From contig OENT01000145.1 of the NCBI GenBank assembly GCA_900239685.1, positions 1 to 64,000 on the forward strand: a DNA stretch of 64,000 nucleotides, written 5' to 3'. Below, piece after piece: positions 26,094 through 38,460 of the stretch (positions are counted from its first letter, which is position 1; every line of letters begins with the position of its first letter). This stretch comes from Rotaria macrura (taxonomy: Eukaryota; Rotifera; Eurotatoria; Philodinida; Philodinidae). The position numbers were made by a program, and so were the translations under genes. The notes below the pieces were generated by a model. That model worked only from the letters and a program-made list of their open reading frames with translations, did no database searches and was not told where the DNA came from.

Positions 26094-29000
26094 CTAACGA
26101 GTAAATTTAAATAAATCGAAGAATTTGGTCTTTGTTGTTGTGTTTAAATTTTTATTCTGTGTTCGATTCGGTTTTTGTTGCTCGACACTTGATGCACGCT
26201 TATTATTCAAGGTTTTTTGATCATTTATTCGATTACGAGTAACAACTGATTGAAAGCGATTGTAATTCGTTGACTTTTTAGGATGACGAGATTCATCTTC
26301 TAAAGATGAACGTGTTGCCCATACATCTGATATAGACGAAAGTTCATCGGAGGTTTGCCGAGCTTGAGGTGCCCGACCTATACGACCGTTGGATAATGGA
26401 AAAATACGTACTGGTTGTTGATCTACTGTTGTTGTCGTTACTGCTGCTGTAGGCAGCGGCGGTTTACTTGTTAATGGTAATTGTTGTTTTGTATAGTTGG
26501 CTGAATAAATTGTATTTGGTGAATAATTCCGGGGTGGTTGTATTTGCTCTAGATTTCTCTTGTGTTGCTGTTGGGCGATTAAAGTTCGTCGTCGAAGACA
26601 ATCCTCTAATAAAGAACTGTTCTGTCGATTATTAGAATCATAAGATGAGTTACGTTTATTGGTATAAGATTGCGGACGATTGCTAGTATGATTTAAAGTA
26701 GAACTAACAGTTAAGTGCGGTTGTTTGGCCCGAAGAAATGGCATTGTATTTAGATTATTCGTATCAAGTGTTCTACTAGATGAAACAAGAGAACGCGAAT
26801 TTACTGCACGATGATCAAATTTTTCTCTCCAAAATTCATGTTCTTCTCGTCGTTTGTCTGCTGCAATTAAAACATCAAATACTCGATCGAGTGATTCAGG
26901 TGTCGGTTCAAAGGATGAGAAACGTTTCTTCTTATTCAAACTTATTGGTTTAAATGGTGATGTTGACTTTGGTATGGTGGGTATTAAATTATTATTCGCT
27001 GCTATTCGTACAACATCTGAGAATTTTTCTTCAGGTTTTTGTAATTTTAAAACAGGACGATACCTTCGATACTGTTGTTGTTCTTGATGATGATAGCGTT
27101 GATGATGATGATTAGAAGGAGGTTGTGACAAAGTTTGCGGTTGAGGTTGAGGATGATGATAACGACGACGATGGTAACGTTTATCACTTAATGTGTCGAG
27201 TGAACTTGAACGAGATAATGTTGTACTAATTACAGGACTTGAATTACTATCAATGTCATCTTTAGTATTTCGGTTTTCATGATAGAATGGTCGATCAACA
27301 TAATAAATTTTTCCTGTTGGCATTAATTCATACTGTAACAAACGGCGTTGTCTCTTCGGTATAGGAACACGTCGTTGTCGTCTGATTACATTTCTATTCG
27401 AACGTGACGAAAAAGAAACTTTTTCATTAGAATTTTCGTCGTTAATGGGATGTGGACGAACTTGACTAACTGGCCGATTAGACACAACTGTTTGAGTAGG
27501 ATTGTTAGCAACAATTGATTGTGAATTCGCTAAAGTTGCATCATCAAGTGATGCTGTTGAAGACGTTGTTGCTGTATCTCGAGTTGTTAAGTCTTCTAAA
27601 GTGGATGTGGCTAAAACATTAAAAGAACAGTGGTAAAGAATATGAACTAAGATATAATAAAAAAATACGTCATCTAAGAAATGTTTACAAAGAACATGTA
27701 CTAGAGACAACATTTATAGAATACCATTTTCGGAACTTATAGTATGATCATCACTTGATTCATCGATATAAGCAAAATTTGTATCAGTGTTTGTCTTTGT
27801 TGGTCGAAGTAGATGAGAATTAGACGAAGATTTCGTTACTTCATTTGTTGATGTTGCTAATGGAGGTGGTGGTAATAGAGTTTTCTCATCATTACCAGTA
27901 CCCGGCACCACAATAGTTTTTGTAGTATCAGCCGTTGGTACTAGTATAAGTTCGTAACTTTTATTATTAATAGGTAATTTCTCGTGATTACTATTATTGT
28001 TAGTAATTGTTATTGTTTCAGATATCGTTATAGACAAACCTTTATCGAGTGTTTTATAGGTAACAGTTGTAAATGATGTTTGTGTTGGCTGATCTTGTCC
28101 ATTGGGTCGGGTTGGCTCATTCATTATGATTCTTCTTGAATTAAGGGTATTAAGATCATTATCATACTCAATTTGACCATCGTCGTCATCATCATCATCA
28201 TATACTGCTGTTGTAACAGTAGCGGTATTATTATTGACATCAAACGCAGTTAGATTGAATGTTACAGAAATGACTGTCCCACCAAACAGATCTTGATTAA
28301 CTAATGTCTGATTAAGATATATGGAAAGACGCGTTACATTAATCGAGCGTTTAAAACCAAGAATAAAGTTCGCAAGAATGCTTCCATTACGAAAGCCGAT
28401 TACACTACAAGTTGAGTAAGCACTAGAATATCTGGTTGGCGTATCGACTATTGTACTTCGAACCTACAAACCAAAAAAATATCTATATCTATCTATCAAT
28501 TTATATATATATATGAGAAAGAAAAAGACAAGCTTAGAGTCAAGACAAACGACGACTTGTTTAAGAGAAAAAGAGGAAACTGGTCGAAACATGCACACGC
28601 TCGATCTAATTGAATTTTGTTACTTGTTGCATGCTCACTCTATCTCGATAGCTGTAGATAGCAATCAAATTGGCTCTACACTGGAATAAATAATCGAGAA
28701 CTAAACCGATCGATCGATTGATGAATATGAACGAAAGATATAAACAAGTGAGAGGAAGAAAAAAAAAGGAGGAAATTTTTTCTTTCTTTCTCTCTGTCGC
28801 TTATCTTCTTCATATTTGCTGCAATAATCCTTATCTATCTTGTCTCAATTTTGTTTTTCTACTGAACAGTAACTGAACCGTAATCAAGCGTAAATGATAT
28901 ATTTAACAAGAATAGTCAATCAATGAGAATGAATAAAAATTGACTAAATGATATCATGGGAATTAAATGTGAGACGATTTTTTTGCCTTCTTCCTATAAA

Positions 29001-30614
29001 AAATGAATCAAGACAAAATATTTCAAGTATTGTGTTATTAACTTAGGATCGCATGAAAATTCTGCTAAGATTTTATACTACTATTATTGTATGCAAACAT
29101 CATTTCATCCTAACATGCTAGTAATGAAAAACAATTTCATATTGATGATACGACCTATTATTGTACTTACTAGCCAGCAAAAATCTTTTTTATAACTTCT
29201 TGCTAAAGGTGATCGTGGATCTGAAAGTGTTGCATTGAAATTTGCGCGAACAGATATGATTCCTTCATAATAATTTGATGTTGTTTGATTTGAACTTTTG
29301 ACTAAAATAGAATAAACGACAAAATCATAACTAATCGATTTTCTTAACTTTCTTTTACCTAATGTAACAGCTAGAACAACAGATATTGCAACAGCAGCAA
29401 GAATAACCACGACTGATGAACCAAGTGCTATTCGACGACGTGATGTAGACCATTGACGTGTATCAGTATTTGTTGTATTTGACTCGTTTTCACTACGACC
29501 CGGCCGGCGATATGAACCTAATGATTGTGGCACTTGGCCATCTTGCAATTCGAGTGTTGATACTACTGTTTGGTAATATTGACGAGACAATGGTGGCGAT
29601 GGATGAGCTGCTCGACCGGCGATACGTTTCCATTGTTCTAATTGATTCTTACTAGAAATGTTTCTTTGTAGATATTGAATACATACCTGTATTTTGAAGA
29701 CCCGGCATTTCACTCAGATTTACATCGGCTAGTGTTGTGTCTGGTACAAAGTCATCAAGCATTATAAGTTCTTGACGTACAGTATGTGGATTTCTCTGAA
29801 AGTTGGAAATATTTCGTATCGTTGAAAACAAACAAGAAAAGTTACCCGATGAAGTTTGTCTTCCGGAATCGGTGGTGCACGTTTTGTTGGTGCTGAACGT
29901 CGTTCATCATCGATCCGAGGATGTGCAACATTTTCTTTTGCTGACATGATCGAATTTCGATGAACTGGAAAATTACTAGCAGGATCATTACCGTTAGAAT
30001 GACGTTCACTTCAATAAAAATAAATAAAACTTCAAAAGTCAACAAAAATAAATAACAACAACATCAACGACGACAAATTAAAAAACAGCTTTGCATACAT
30101 AGTTTCGTAGTTTGATAACGATGAAGGATTTGTGGTAGGGAATAGAGTTGACAACGACATATTTGATAATTTATTCTGTTTCATATAAACTAATGATAAA
30201 CAATCTCTCTTTCGATCTACGCAAACGCGAAAAATTCGTCACTCATATCTAGGTATTTAAAATATGTTAACATAATATCAAAATCTGTTTCTATAGTTTA
30301 TTTTTAATGGTATTTCATTTATCTTGTCTCAGGATTAGTTCTTAACCTTTTACAACTAAAAGTCAAAACCGATATCTCTAAATAACAAACATGTCTACGT
30401 ACGAATTGTGACAATAATTATTCAAAATTTTTTGTCTTTTCCATTGTAATGGTGGTACGTAACGATTATCATCATTTTCTTCGTCACTACTACAACTACT
30501 GAGAACAATTGATGAGCGTGTACTTTGGCTTGAATGTGTATCAAATCGAATATAGGCAACATTTCCATCACGATCAATATTTACTTTTGTATCCGTATCA
30601 CTGTTTCTACTCAT
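26094..30614 (-). CDS. Single-pass membrane protein with SEA domain
   Basis: Eight exons: 30614-30399, 30175-30099, 30008-29846, 29795-29687, 29637-29359, 29301-29171, 28463-27725, 27610-26094, giving 1076 aa. There is no signal peptide. A hydrophobic helix at about 257-280 (GSSVVVILAAVAISVVLAVT) follows a basic RRRIA, suggesting type II topology. Residues about 282-400 look like a SEA domain: YYEGIISVRANFNATL, then FRNGSILANFIL, then a final strand VISVTFNLTAF. G352-S353 sits where SEA domains self-cleave (GSVVV), here GSILA. Several N-x-S/T sites fall on this side. The remaining ~650 residues are disordered, with a basic RRQRRVPIPKRQRR cluster. SEA domains occur in mucins, agrins and membrane proteases, but no second domain was recognised. 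The first exon joins by a weak donor (TAC|GTAGAC). An alternative start is the ATG at 30184. Intron 29358-29302 is 57 nt and stop-free in frame. Confidence 0.8.
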
Positions 30615-33600
30615 TTTTCAATTATTGAAGTTTGTTTTGAAACGTGAGAATGAAAAACAATAAAATTGCAAAAATATTCCTACAAACAAGTAAAACATAT
30701 GCTTACGCCTTTCTTTTTTTTTTCTTCTGTCTTTCTGTTAATCATAGACTGTACTTGAAAAGAACAAGTACATATAAGACAAACAAAGGATGAAAAGACG
30801 AGTATGTAAAAAAAATCAACATTTGCCGATCTATGATCAAACATGTCGACAAACAACAGTTGATGAAGGTCTCAGAATGTTAATTCGTAATTCACTCACG
30901 ATAAATTCAAACAGTTTTAAGAACATCAATATGAAACGATTTTATATCATTAAGGGGATTTTCAATTCAAAGAAATTAATTCTACATTTTAAAACTTGAA
31001 CGAATCATAATTTTTTCAACAAACTGAATACAAAACATTACTTTTCATAATGAGTATTTCTATTTGCAAAACTTATGCGTAATATTTTACACGATCTGTT
31101 ATATATGCACTTAAATAATAATCTTATAAAATAGAATCAGTCTTAATCAATGACATGGATTCGGCGAATGTTTCAAAAAAGTTAAAAACAAACTTTAATT
31201 TTATGCTATCGCAAATTTTTATGGTTGTAAGAATAAGATCAATGGATGTCGATTAAATACTTGACACGACTTATCGAAATATGTATAACTTTTGGAAAAA
31301 CAATGGGGAATATCATATGAGTGAACAGTTGAACATGTGAAGCAATAATATTATTTTCATATGATGTAAACGTATGTCTTCAATCCAACAATCACACAAT
31401 GCATGAATATTTCCAAGAGTTGCGTATTTTCTAGAATTTTCGATCGAAATAGCAAAAAAGATGTGTGTACTTGTACTTGGCACATAAAAAAAACGTCTAT
31501 CAGTATAACTAATCTTCAGTAATGCTCTAATAAAAGATTCCTATTAATGAATTAGATCCTTTATCAACGTAGTCGAATTGTACAATTCTAAAGTTTATAT
31601 ACCATGATTGATTCGCAGGAGAGATTTTATAGGTCATATCTAATTTCAAAAGTGTAGATGAAAAAAGAAATAAGAACAATCGTTAATATTTATTATGATC
31701 ATAAGCAATGTCATGTGATACCGTCGATCCCTTTGCAAAACCATTGATGAACATATTTGTTTTTCTTTTTTTCTTATTATAAATTGATTAGTAGTGTTAG
31801 ATTGGATTCAGACGATGGAGTATCCAGACTAATTAGTGCATCTTAGTAATAATGATTTTATGTGCTGTTTGATCTAAATATTTATCTAACACATCGTTTA
31901 CATATAAATGCAATTACGTTGTAGATCGTATGAAATGATAAAAATGCAAATATGTTTTATTACTACTTACATAACATGCAGGTGAACATCGTTTTCAATC
32001 TTCATTGATGCATACTCCTTCTAGATTAGAAAACAGAGAGTTATGAGTAGAATATTTCTTAAAATCTATTGATCGAATTTTCTTTTTCACATCATTAACA
32101 TACCCTGAATGATGACATATGATATGAGTTTATGTATGAAAACAATCAGAAAGATCAAGAAAAGTTAGAATCGTTAAAGTTCTTGTTTCAATCGAATATT
32201 CTTTTACTGATTAATATTTATTGAAATCAGCAACAACAATGAACTTGTTTTTGAGTCACTTGAAAGATATAGTTGAAGAATTTTTTTCTTAAGGTCATTT
32301 GTATCATCGTTTGATTTCGATTGTCTACTCTACAGCGATGAATACCTCTATTTTTTTCAGAACGAATACGCATTTAGTAGTACAATAGCCACAAATACAG
32401 AATGACAAATTCAATCTTCCAATGCATACCTTCATGTTTCTTTCACACTCATCGAATAAATTACAACAAAAGCATCCATGGATGAAGCTTATGAAATGTC
32501 ACCCATGGACATAACTACTCAATCGAGCATTCATTGGTGTAGTTTTTTGTTTAAACCGTATTCAAACAGTTTTTTACATCTATTTCTACATTCGACTATT
32601 GTAATCAAACTAAACTCATCAGAAGATCTTTGCTTCATATTATGGTGAGCACTGATTAAAGTGAATGTTCTTATCAAATAATTGGTTTTCTTTTTGTCAA
32701 TAAAGAAAAACTAACGAAAGCTTTCAAACTCAGGACATGTCAAATAAATTAATATTTCGTAAGAACCAAATAATGAAATGTAAAAACGAACTTTACAGTT
32801 TGTCATGTTTTATTGGTAATCTTTATGGATAACTGTGATATATGAGAATCAAAAACATGACACGTAATTAATTCTATTTTTCTTGAAATGGTTGACAATC
32901 CAATTAAGTTTATGACTATTAATCATATCGAAAACTATACGATGTTGAGAGGTTTTTCTCTCTCATGGATTTAAAAGAATTCAAAAAACAACAAAAATAA
33001 AACTCGAATTTGATTGCTATTCTCTTCTTTTACTATATTTGTCTTGTATTGAAAACAAGATTCATCTGTATGTCTGACGAATCAGAACACATAAATAATG
33101 TACTAGATTCTAATGACATACAACTGAGAAAAATTTATTTCACCGATTTTCAATAACATTACTAAAAACTTATGCTTAAAATAGTTTCAATGCCGTTCAT
33201 TATGATGCTACTACTCTATAAAATAAACTTGTTTTCTCTAGATTGCAAAATGATGAACATCACTATTTTAATAAATAGGTTTTATTTAAAAAAATTGTTA
33301 ATTGATATGGATGACAAATTTTAAAATGAAATATGCTACTTTAAATTTGTTATATTACTTTTAACTTATTTGAAAATGTTCATCGTATCAAATGATTCCG
33401 ACTAGAATAGATTTATATCAAAAACAGTGTCATACGAAACACACGACATGAGAAACATGAATGTATATAGGGTGTGTTTAAAAAAAAAGAAAATTGCAAA
33501 GTCTATAAATACATGCATTTCATACAAATAGACAAGACAAAGACCATACATGTTTTACTGTTCTAACTAGATCAAATCAATCACAAAAAGTATATCTTAC

Positions 33601-35427
33601 TGAGTCTGTTCATCAGAATGAGAAAAAACCCTGGAATTATGGTCAAGGATTATTTATAAATTAACATAAGATCATTCGACTAAATACATGAATTCCTGTC
33701 GATGTACGGACAAATCTCTCTACTGGATTAGATAAATCTAGTTGATTTCTCTTGAATATCAATATGACTAGCTTAAATCGTCATAAAGTAAGATTAGAGA
33801 TAAATAGACTTTCATTGAAATTTCCCAATAACTAGAACATGATGATGCAGTCTGCTTTATTTTCACTAAAAATTATAATCAAAATTGAAAATGTCAAGTT
33901 TGGCAATGCATGCCAAAAAATCATTTCTCGTATCAAGTAATCTTTATGTCGTTTTCAACTTGAATAATTTCGGAAAAACTAATATAAATTTGATTAATCT
34001 TCAACAATCATACATACAATATATAGTGACATTTTATTAATATAATATATGATATATTGTGACTGACGTTTATATAATCATGGATTGAAATAGACCATGA
34101 AAATTGGAACAATCTCATGCATTACTACTGTAAAAAGTCGATCTATGATAACTGTCATGATTGACTATACAAGTTGTCCGACTCATATCTACATATCATC
34201 CATCGGATTTTTGAAACACAAATAAACAATTGCGTGTTGACATCATCTGATGCTACAGTGGTTTGACATAGATCTTGATAATATGTCATACAAAACAGTA
34301 TTTATTTGTTATCAACCACTGATGTATTTAAATCGATATCTTGAACTTCTTTGATTTTTTCTGTCCATGTAAGTGATAATGCATACTTAGCTCATATCAT
34401 AAAGATTTCTAGTGCTTGGGAGATGAATTATGATTATGCATTGCTCTAATCATTGAATAATACACACTTGCAAACATTCTTCCGAGAACTATTCGTTTGG
34501 ACTGCATTTGCTCATGTACTTTTCATATATAGTGTACATGAAAAGTTCAAGGACTCTGTCATATTAATCTGCTGATCAAAAAGAAAAGAAGACGTAATCA
34601 AAGAAAATTTATTCGTCTAGATGGAACATTCTGATAGACAGTTCTATATACTCGAGAACAGTTGAGAAGAAAGGATGAAGATTAATTAAAAAAATGTTTA
34701 CACGCTATGTCTATTCAACTTTAATCCATTCGTAAAATCTATTTTTGTTCTAGTTCACCGAAAAAATCTTCGAATATCTTGAACTTTATTTTTGATTTTG
34801 AATCAACATACTATTTAAGTTTTACTTCGCACATACTAGAGATTCTTGCAATCTCGTGTTCTGTAGAGTACTTATTTTGCTTCAAAAGATTGAGATGAAA
34901 TTAAACTATATCTATTACTAAAATAAGATGAACTAACATTTTATTTTACAGCTTATTCTGATTGTGAATAATTTTCTTCTCAGAAAAATTGATTCTGTAA
35001 AAACAAAACAGAGAAAATAATATATGAATTATTATAGTAAAACCTTGAGTTTTGAATCATACGACAAATAATAATATGAAAAAGAGTTGTTTCACGTTTC
35101 CAAGTCAGCTCTGTATGTTTAAAAAAAGACCTTGTAAGCCACAATAAAAATGAATTGAAGTTCTTCTAAGTTCTGTTATTTTGAGAAAGAGATATCGATA
35201 TATGGAATTTTCTGAGTCAGTATACAATTTATTTTCACAATTAGTTTATGTATGAAAGAAAATACATGATTTTCTATGGTTATTTTGTCTTCTTTCATTG
35301 AATCATATTTGACAAGAACCATTATTTAAAGTTATGAACTATACACAAACACACACACACACATATATATATATATCGATAAGAGAAAACGAAAATGAAA
35401 TGCACGAACAGACAATAAAAGTTCTGG
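30615..35427. other. Gene-poor AT-rich region
   Basis: This 4.8-kb stretch lies between the SEA-domain gene (5' side) and the 3' end of the TPxR protein gene. I found no coding exon, RNA gene or clear transposon. A short hairpin-prone segment occurs near 34512-34548, where the arms ACTTTTCAT and ATGAAAAGT flank a short loop. A CA/TA microsatellite lies at 35343-35376. Confidence 0.6.
35228..35233 (-). terminator. Candidate poly(A) signal of the TPxR protein gene
   Basis: AATAAA on the minus strand, about 195 bases after the stop codon at 35428. It is the first canonical hexamer I noticed downstream. Confidence 0.35.
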
Positions 35428-36704
35428 CTATTTTCTAAACGATCGTCCTGGCGTAGCAACAGTAGCTAATTGTTGTTGTTGTTGCTTTTTAATAGTTGTT
35501 GTTGTATTATTGATTGCTGTAAATTGTCCATAACCCGAGGATTTAACATTTTTTAAGACAACTTTTTTAGTTGTCGACATGGCTGTTCTCAGTGGTGTTG
35601 CATATTTACCTGTTACAGTTGAAAGTGTTGTTTTATTTCTCAGTGGTGTTAAAGCATTCTTATTTATCGATGTTGTTGATACACTTCGTTGAACAATCGA
35701 TGATTGAACTTGTTGCGGTTTACGAATACCCGTTGTTTTCGTATAACGTAAAGGTGTTGATACGCCACCATCATCTGATACATGTCCATTATTAGCTGAA
35801 CGATTTCCACCACCACCACGAATCCATTTTACATTATTTTCTATATTTCGAAAACCGGGTGAATCTGAAAAGAACGAATCCATTCTAATATCGTCACACA
35901 CCACCATTATGACTGATGTGCGTACCTGTTGAAGTTGTTCGACGTTTAGTAAATCGATTTTCGGATAAAACCTTGAAAGAATACTCGTAGAAAAAGTAGG
36001 CTATTCAAATATTTGAATTAAGTCTTACAATTGATTTCAGACTTCGAATTTCATTTTTACATTCAGCCATCTCTTTAAATAGTTCTTTCATGTGAACTAA
36101 GAATAAAAAGCAATGAGTTTTTATTATATATAAAACTCTAAATATTCACAGACCATGTTCAGGTTCTTGATCAATCGTTATGATAGATTCATCATTTTCA
36201 TCATCGGTCGATTGAATTTCTTTTACGTAAATAACACCACGATTTTCATCTACTATTTCAATAGCACCATCAGTTGAAAAACCTGACTCGATGATATAAT
36301 ATTCCTTTAGTTAATAGAAATACGAAAAGAACTAAATAGAATTAGAACTAAGTCGAATTGAGAATTTCTACTTTGCATGGGAATGATGATGGTAGTTCTT
36401 CGTCCCGAATTCTAGATCAAAAGAAATAAAAATTCGGATTGAAGTATGATGACCAAAAGAAAAGCTTTTTTTACGTTTTGGAATATATTTCATCATTATG
36501 ATATTGATACAATGAAAGTGGACCATATGTATATTGACCATCGGCAACGGCATACACTAGCTTATTTGCTGGATCAGCGTTATGCCGATGTTCTAGAAGA
36601 TAGTATGGTTCAGATGAGAAAGAAAATACTTGAAGAAAGATCAGCTTTTTACCCAAAATAGCGAATGGATAATCAAATGGAATTATAATGTTCGTGGAAT
36701 CCAT
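35428..36704 (-). CDS. 303-aa protein with short coiled coil and four TPxR motifs
   Basis: Seven exons: 36704-36653, 36592-36475, 36411-36372, 36304-36154, 36096-36029, 35971-35926, 35864-35428. All junctions are phase-consistent. I do not recognise the family. The N-terminal half is compact and acidic (LVYAVADGQYTYGPLSLYQY, then EYYIIESGFSTDGAIEIVDE). A likely helix follows (MKELFKEMAECKNEIRSLKS), and the C-terminal half is basic and disordered. That half carries STPLR, LTPLR, ATPLR and ATPGR, all fitting the minimal CDK consensus [ST]-P-x-[RK], plus a Q5 tract. A cell-cycle or microtubule-associated role is an inference from these sites only. Intron 36652-36593 is 60 nt, a multiple of three and open in frame, so an unspliced form would add 20 residues. 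The acceptor of exon 4 (AACTAAAG) is unusual. Confidence 0.75.
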
Positions 36705-37398
36705 CGACTTGATATTGAAAGAAAAAGAACGATATGGGAAATGACAGAAAAAAATGCAGATGCATATAACAATGACTGGATTTGAAACAAAGACCCGCAG
36801 TTTTTCGTGATAGATGAAAAAAGTGAAAATATTGCTTTGAAAATTATTTTGATGTTTAGAAAAAAACATATTGAGTTATTGAATATTTCAGTAAAGGTAT
36901 CAATGTTATTTTCACAAATATGCCAGTATCAAACGAATAGATGGCGCTAATAACTTATTGGAAAACATGAATACTCGACTGCTGTTTTCATGGAACAGTA
37001 TTTTTAATGTGTTATACAGCAAAGCATAAGCTAAATACTTCAAGATACTTTAGAGAAAAAAGTACCTCAGGCTACTTTGTACAATAACAGTACAGTAAGT
37101 TTTATTTTTTATAACATTTATTGACAAACTACTCGTTGTCAATGTTCTTCATAGGAATCTGAAATACAGTGCCCGGGTACACTTTGTTTTTCTAGACAAG
37201 ATGCATGAGTATACACTGTTTTGTAAATCAAGGTGAACAAAGTGTACGAGAAGTGTAAAACTGGTGTCTTGGCACAAAATAAAACTTTTATTTCATATTC
37301 CACTTTAATAAGCGCATGAAGATTTATAATACATGAAAGTAAAATGCTTTTAAATCATGAACGAAAAAAAGATCTGACTAAATAAAAGATATCAGCTG

Positions 37399-37845
37399 CC
37401 CAAGCAGGCAGAATTTTTCACAAGCTTGTTGACCGAAAATGGAGGGAAAATCGAGAAAAATAGACGTGTTTGGATGGCAATCGACGTTCCAGATTGTGAG
37501 TGGAAAGCGCTTATTTTTCAACATTCTTGTGCGTTTAATCGCGTTTTCAGCCAAAACCGATTGCAAATTCATAGAAAAAAGAGAAATATTGGTCGTCTTA
37601 TTAATATTTAAGAACTCTTATTATGATCCCGTCATCTATAACGACTGTGCAATAAACGACTGCTATTTTGCTTTTATGCATTCACAATCGTTTTTTGACT
37701 GAAAACGCGATTAAATGCACAAGAAGGTTGAAAAATGAGAGTTTTTCATTCACAATCGGCAACGTCGAGTGGCATCCAAACACGTCCACTTTTCGCGATT
37801 TTTCGGGTGCGTCAACGCGTTTTTGAAAAATTTTATCTGCTTGGG
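37399..37845. mobile_element. 447-bp fold-back (MITE-like) element
   Basis: The arms are about 37399-37585 and 37675-37845, in inverted orientation. They begin and end with CCCAAGCAG / CTGCTTGGG. Shared inner blocks include GACGTGTTTGGATG, TTTTTCAAC and TTAATCGCGTTTTCAG. The loop is about 90 bp. No target-site duplication could be identified, so the superfamily is unknown. It has no coding capacity. Confidence 0.75.
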
Positions 37846-38393
37846 TGACACATTCAACAAACGCTCTGTTTTATCCACATCTTGATCATACCCAATAGAT
37901 GAACTTCTTCCAAGCATAAAGGCTCGAAAAATTTACAAACAAAGTGAACAATGAAACCTCAGTGTGTACGCTGTACGCACCGTTTTTTTCTGCAGCATCT
38001 AAAACCGTGTGCATTCTGTTTCATTAGGATACCGTACATTGTTTTTGCTGGGTACACTATTTCATTAAGAACATTGCTCGTCGCAACCTTGTTTTTGTAT
38101 TTTACTTCAAAATCATACTAAGCAGTTTTTTCATGTAATCTAATCACATTCTTTATGGTAGTTTCTATTTCTCCGTTTTCGATTTTGAAATCTTCAATAA
38201 TCATCCTCTTGATATGGTTTCTTTTTCAATAATTATGTCTGCATGCGATGAATATTCAACAAATTTATCAAATTATTTTTTTAAAATTTGGCAGTACTTT
38301 GTTATCTATCTCCGAGAACTAATAGATAGTTTGTCTATATCGAAATGAATTACCCATTTGTACTCTAAATTTTAAATAGATTATCGTCTTTAT

Positions 38394-38460
38394 TAGGGGT
38401 GGTACTTTAACTTTACTCTAAAGTTCAATTAAAGGGAAATATTTCAAAGTTAAACTACAC
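38394..38460. mobile_element. Terminal fragment related to the hAT-like MITE
   Basis: It begins TAGGGGTGGTACTTTAACTT, close to the terminus of the complete element at 45065 (TAGGGGTGGCACTTTATCTT). An internal AAAGTT-rich stretch follows. No opposite terminus was found downstream, so this is probably a truncated or decayed copy. Confidence 0.5.

Noticed and set aside
30790-30999. 69-aa plus frame
   Set aside because: Short, AT-rich, no homology recognised and no adjacent splice sites.
36471-36869. Single-exon 132-aa minus frame as an independent gene
   Set aside because: It is two exons of the 303-aa gene read through a stop-free 60-nt intron plus non-coding upstream sequence.
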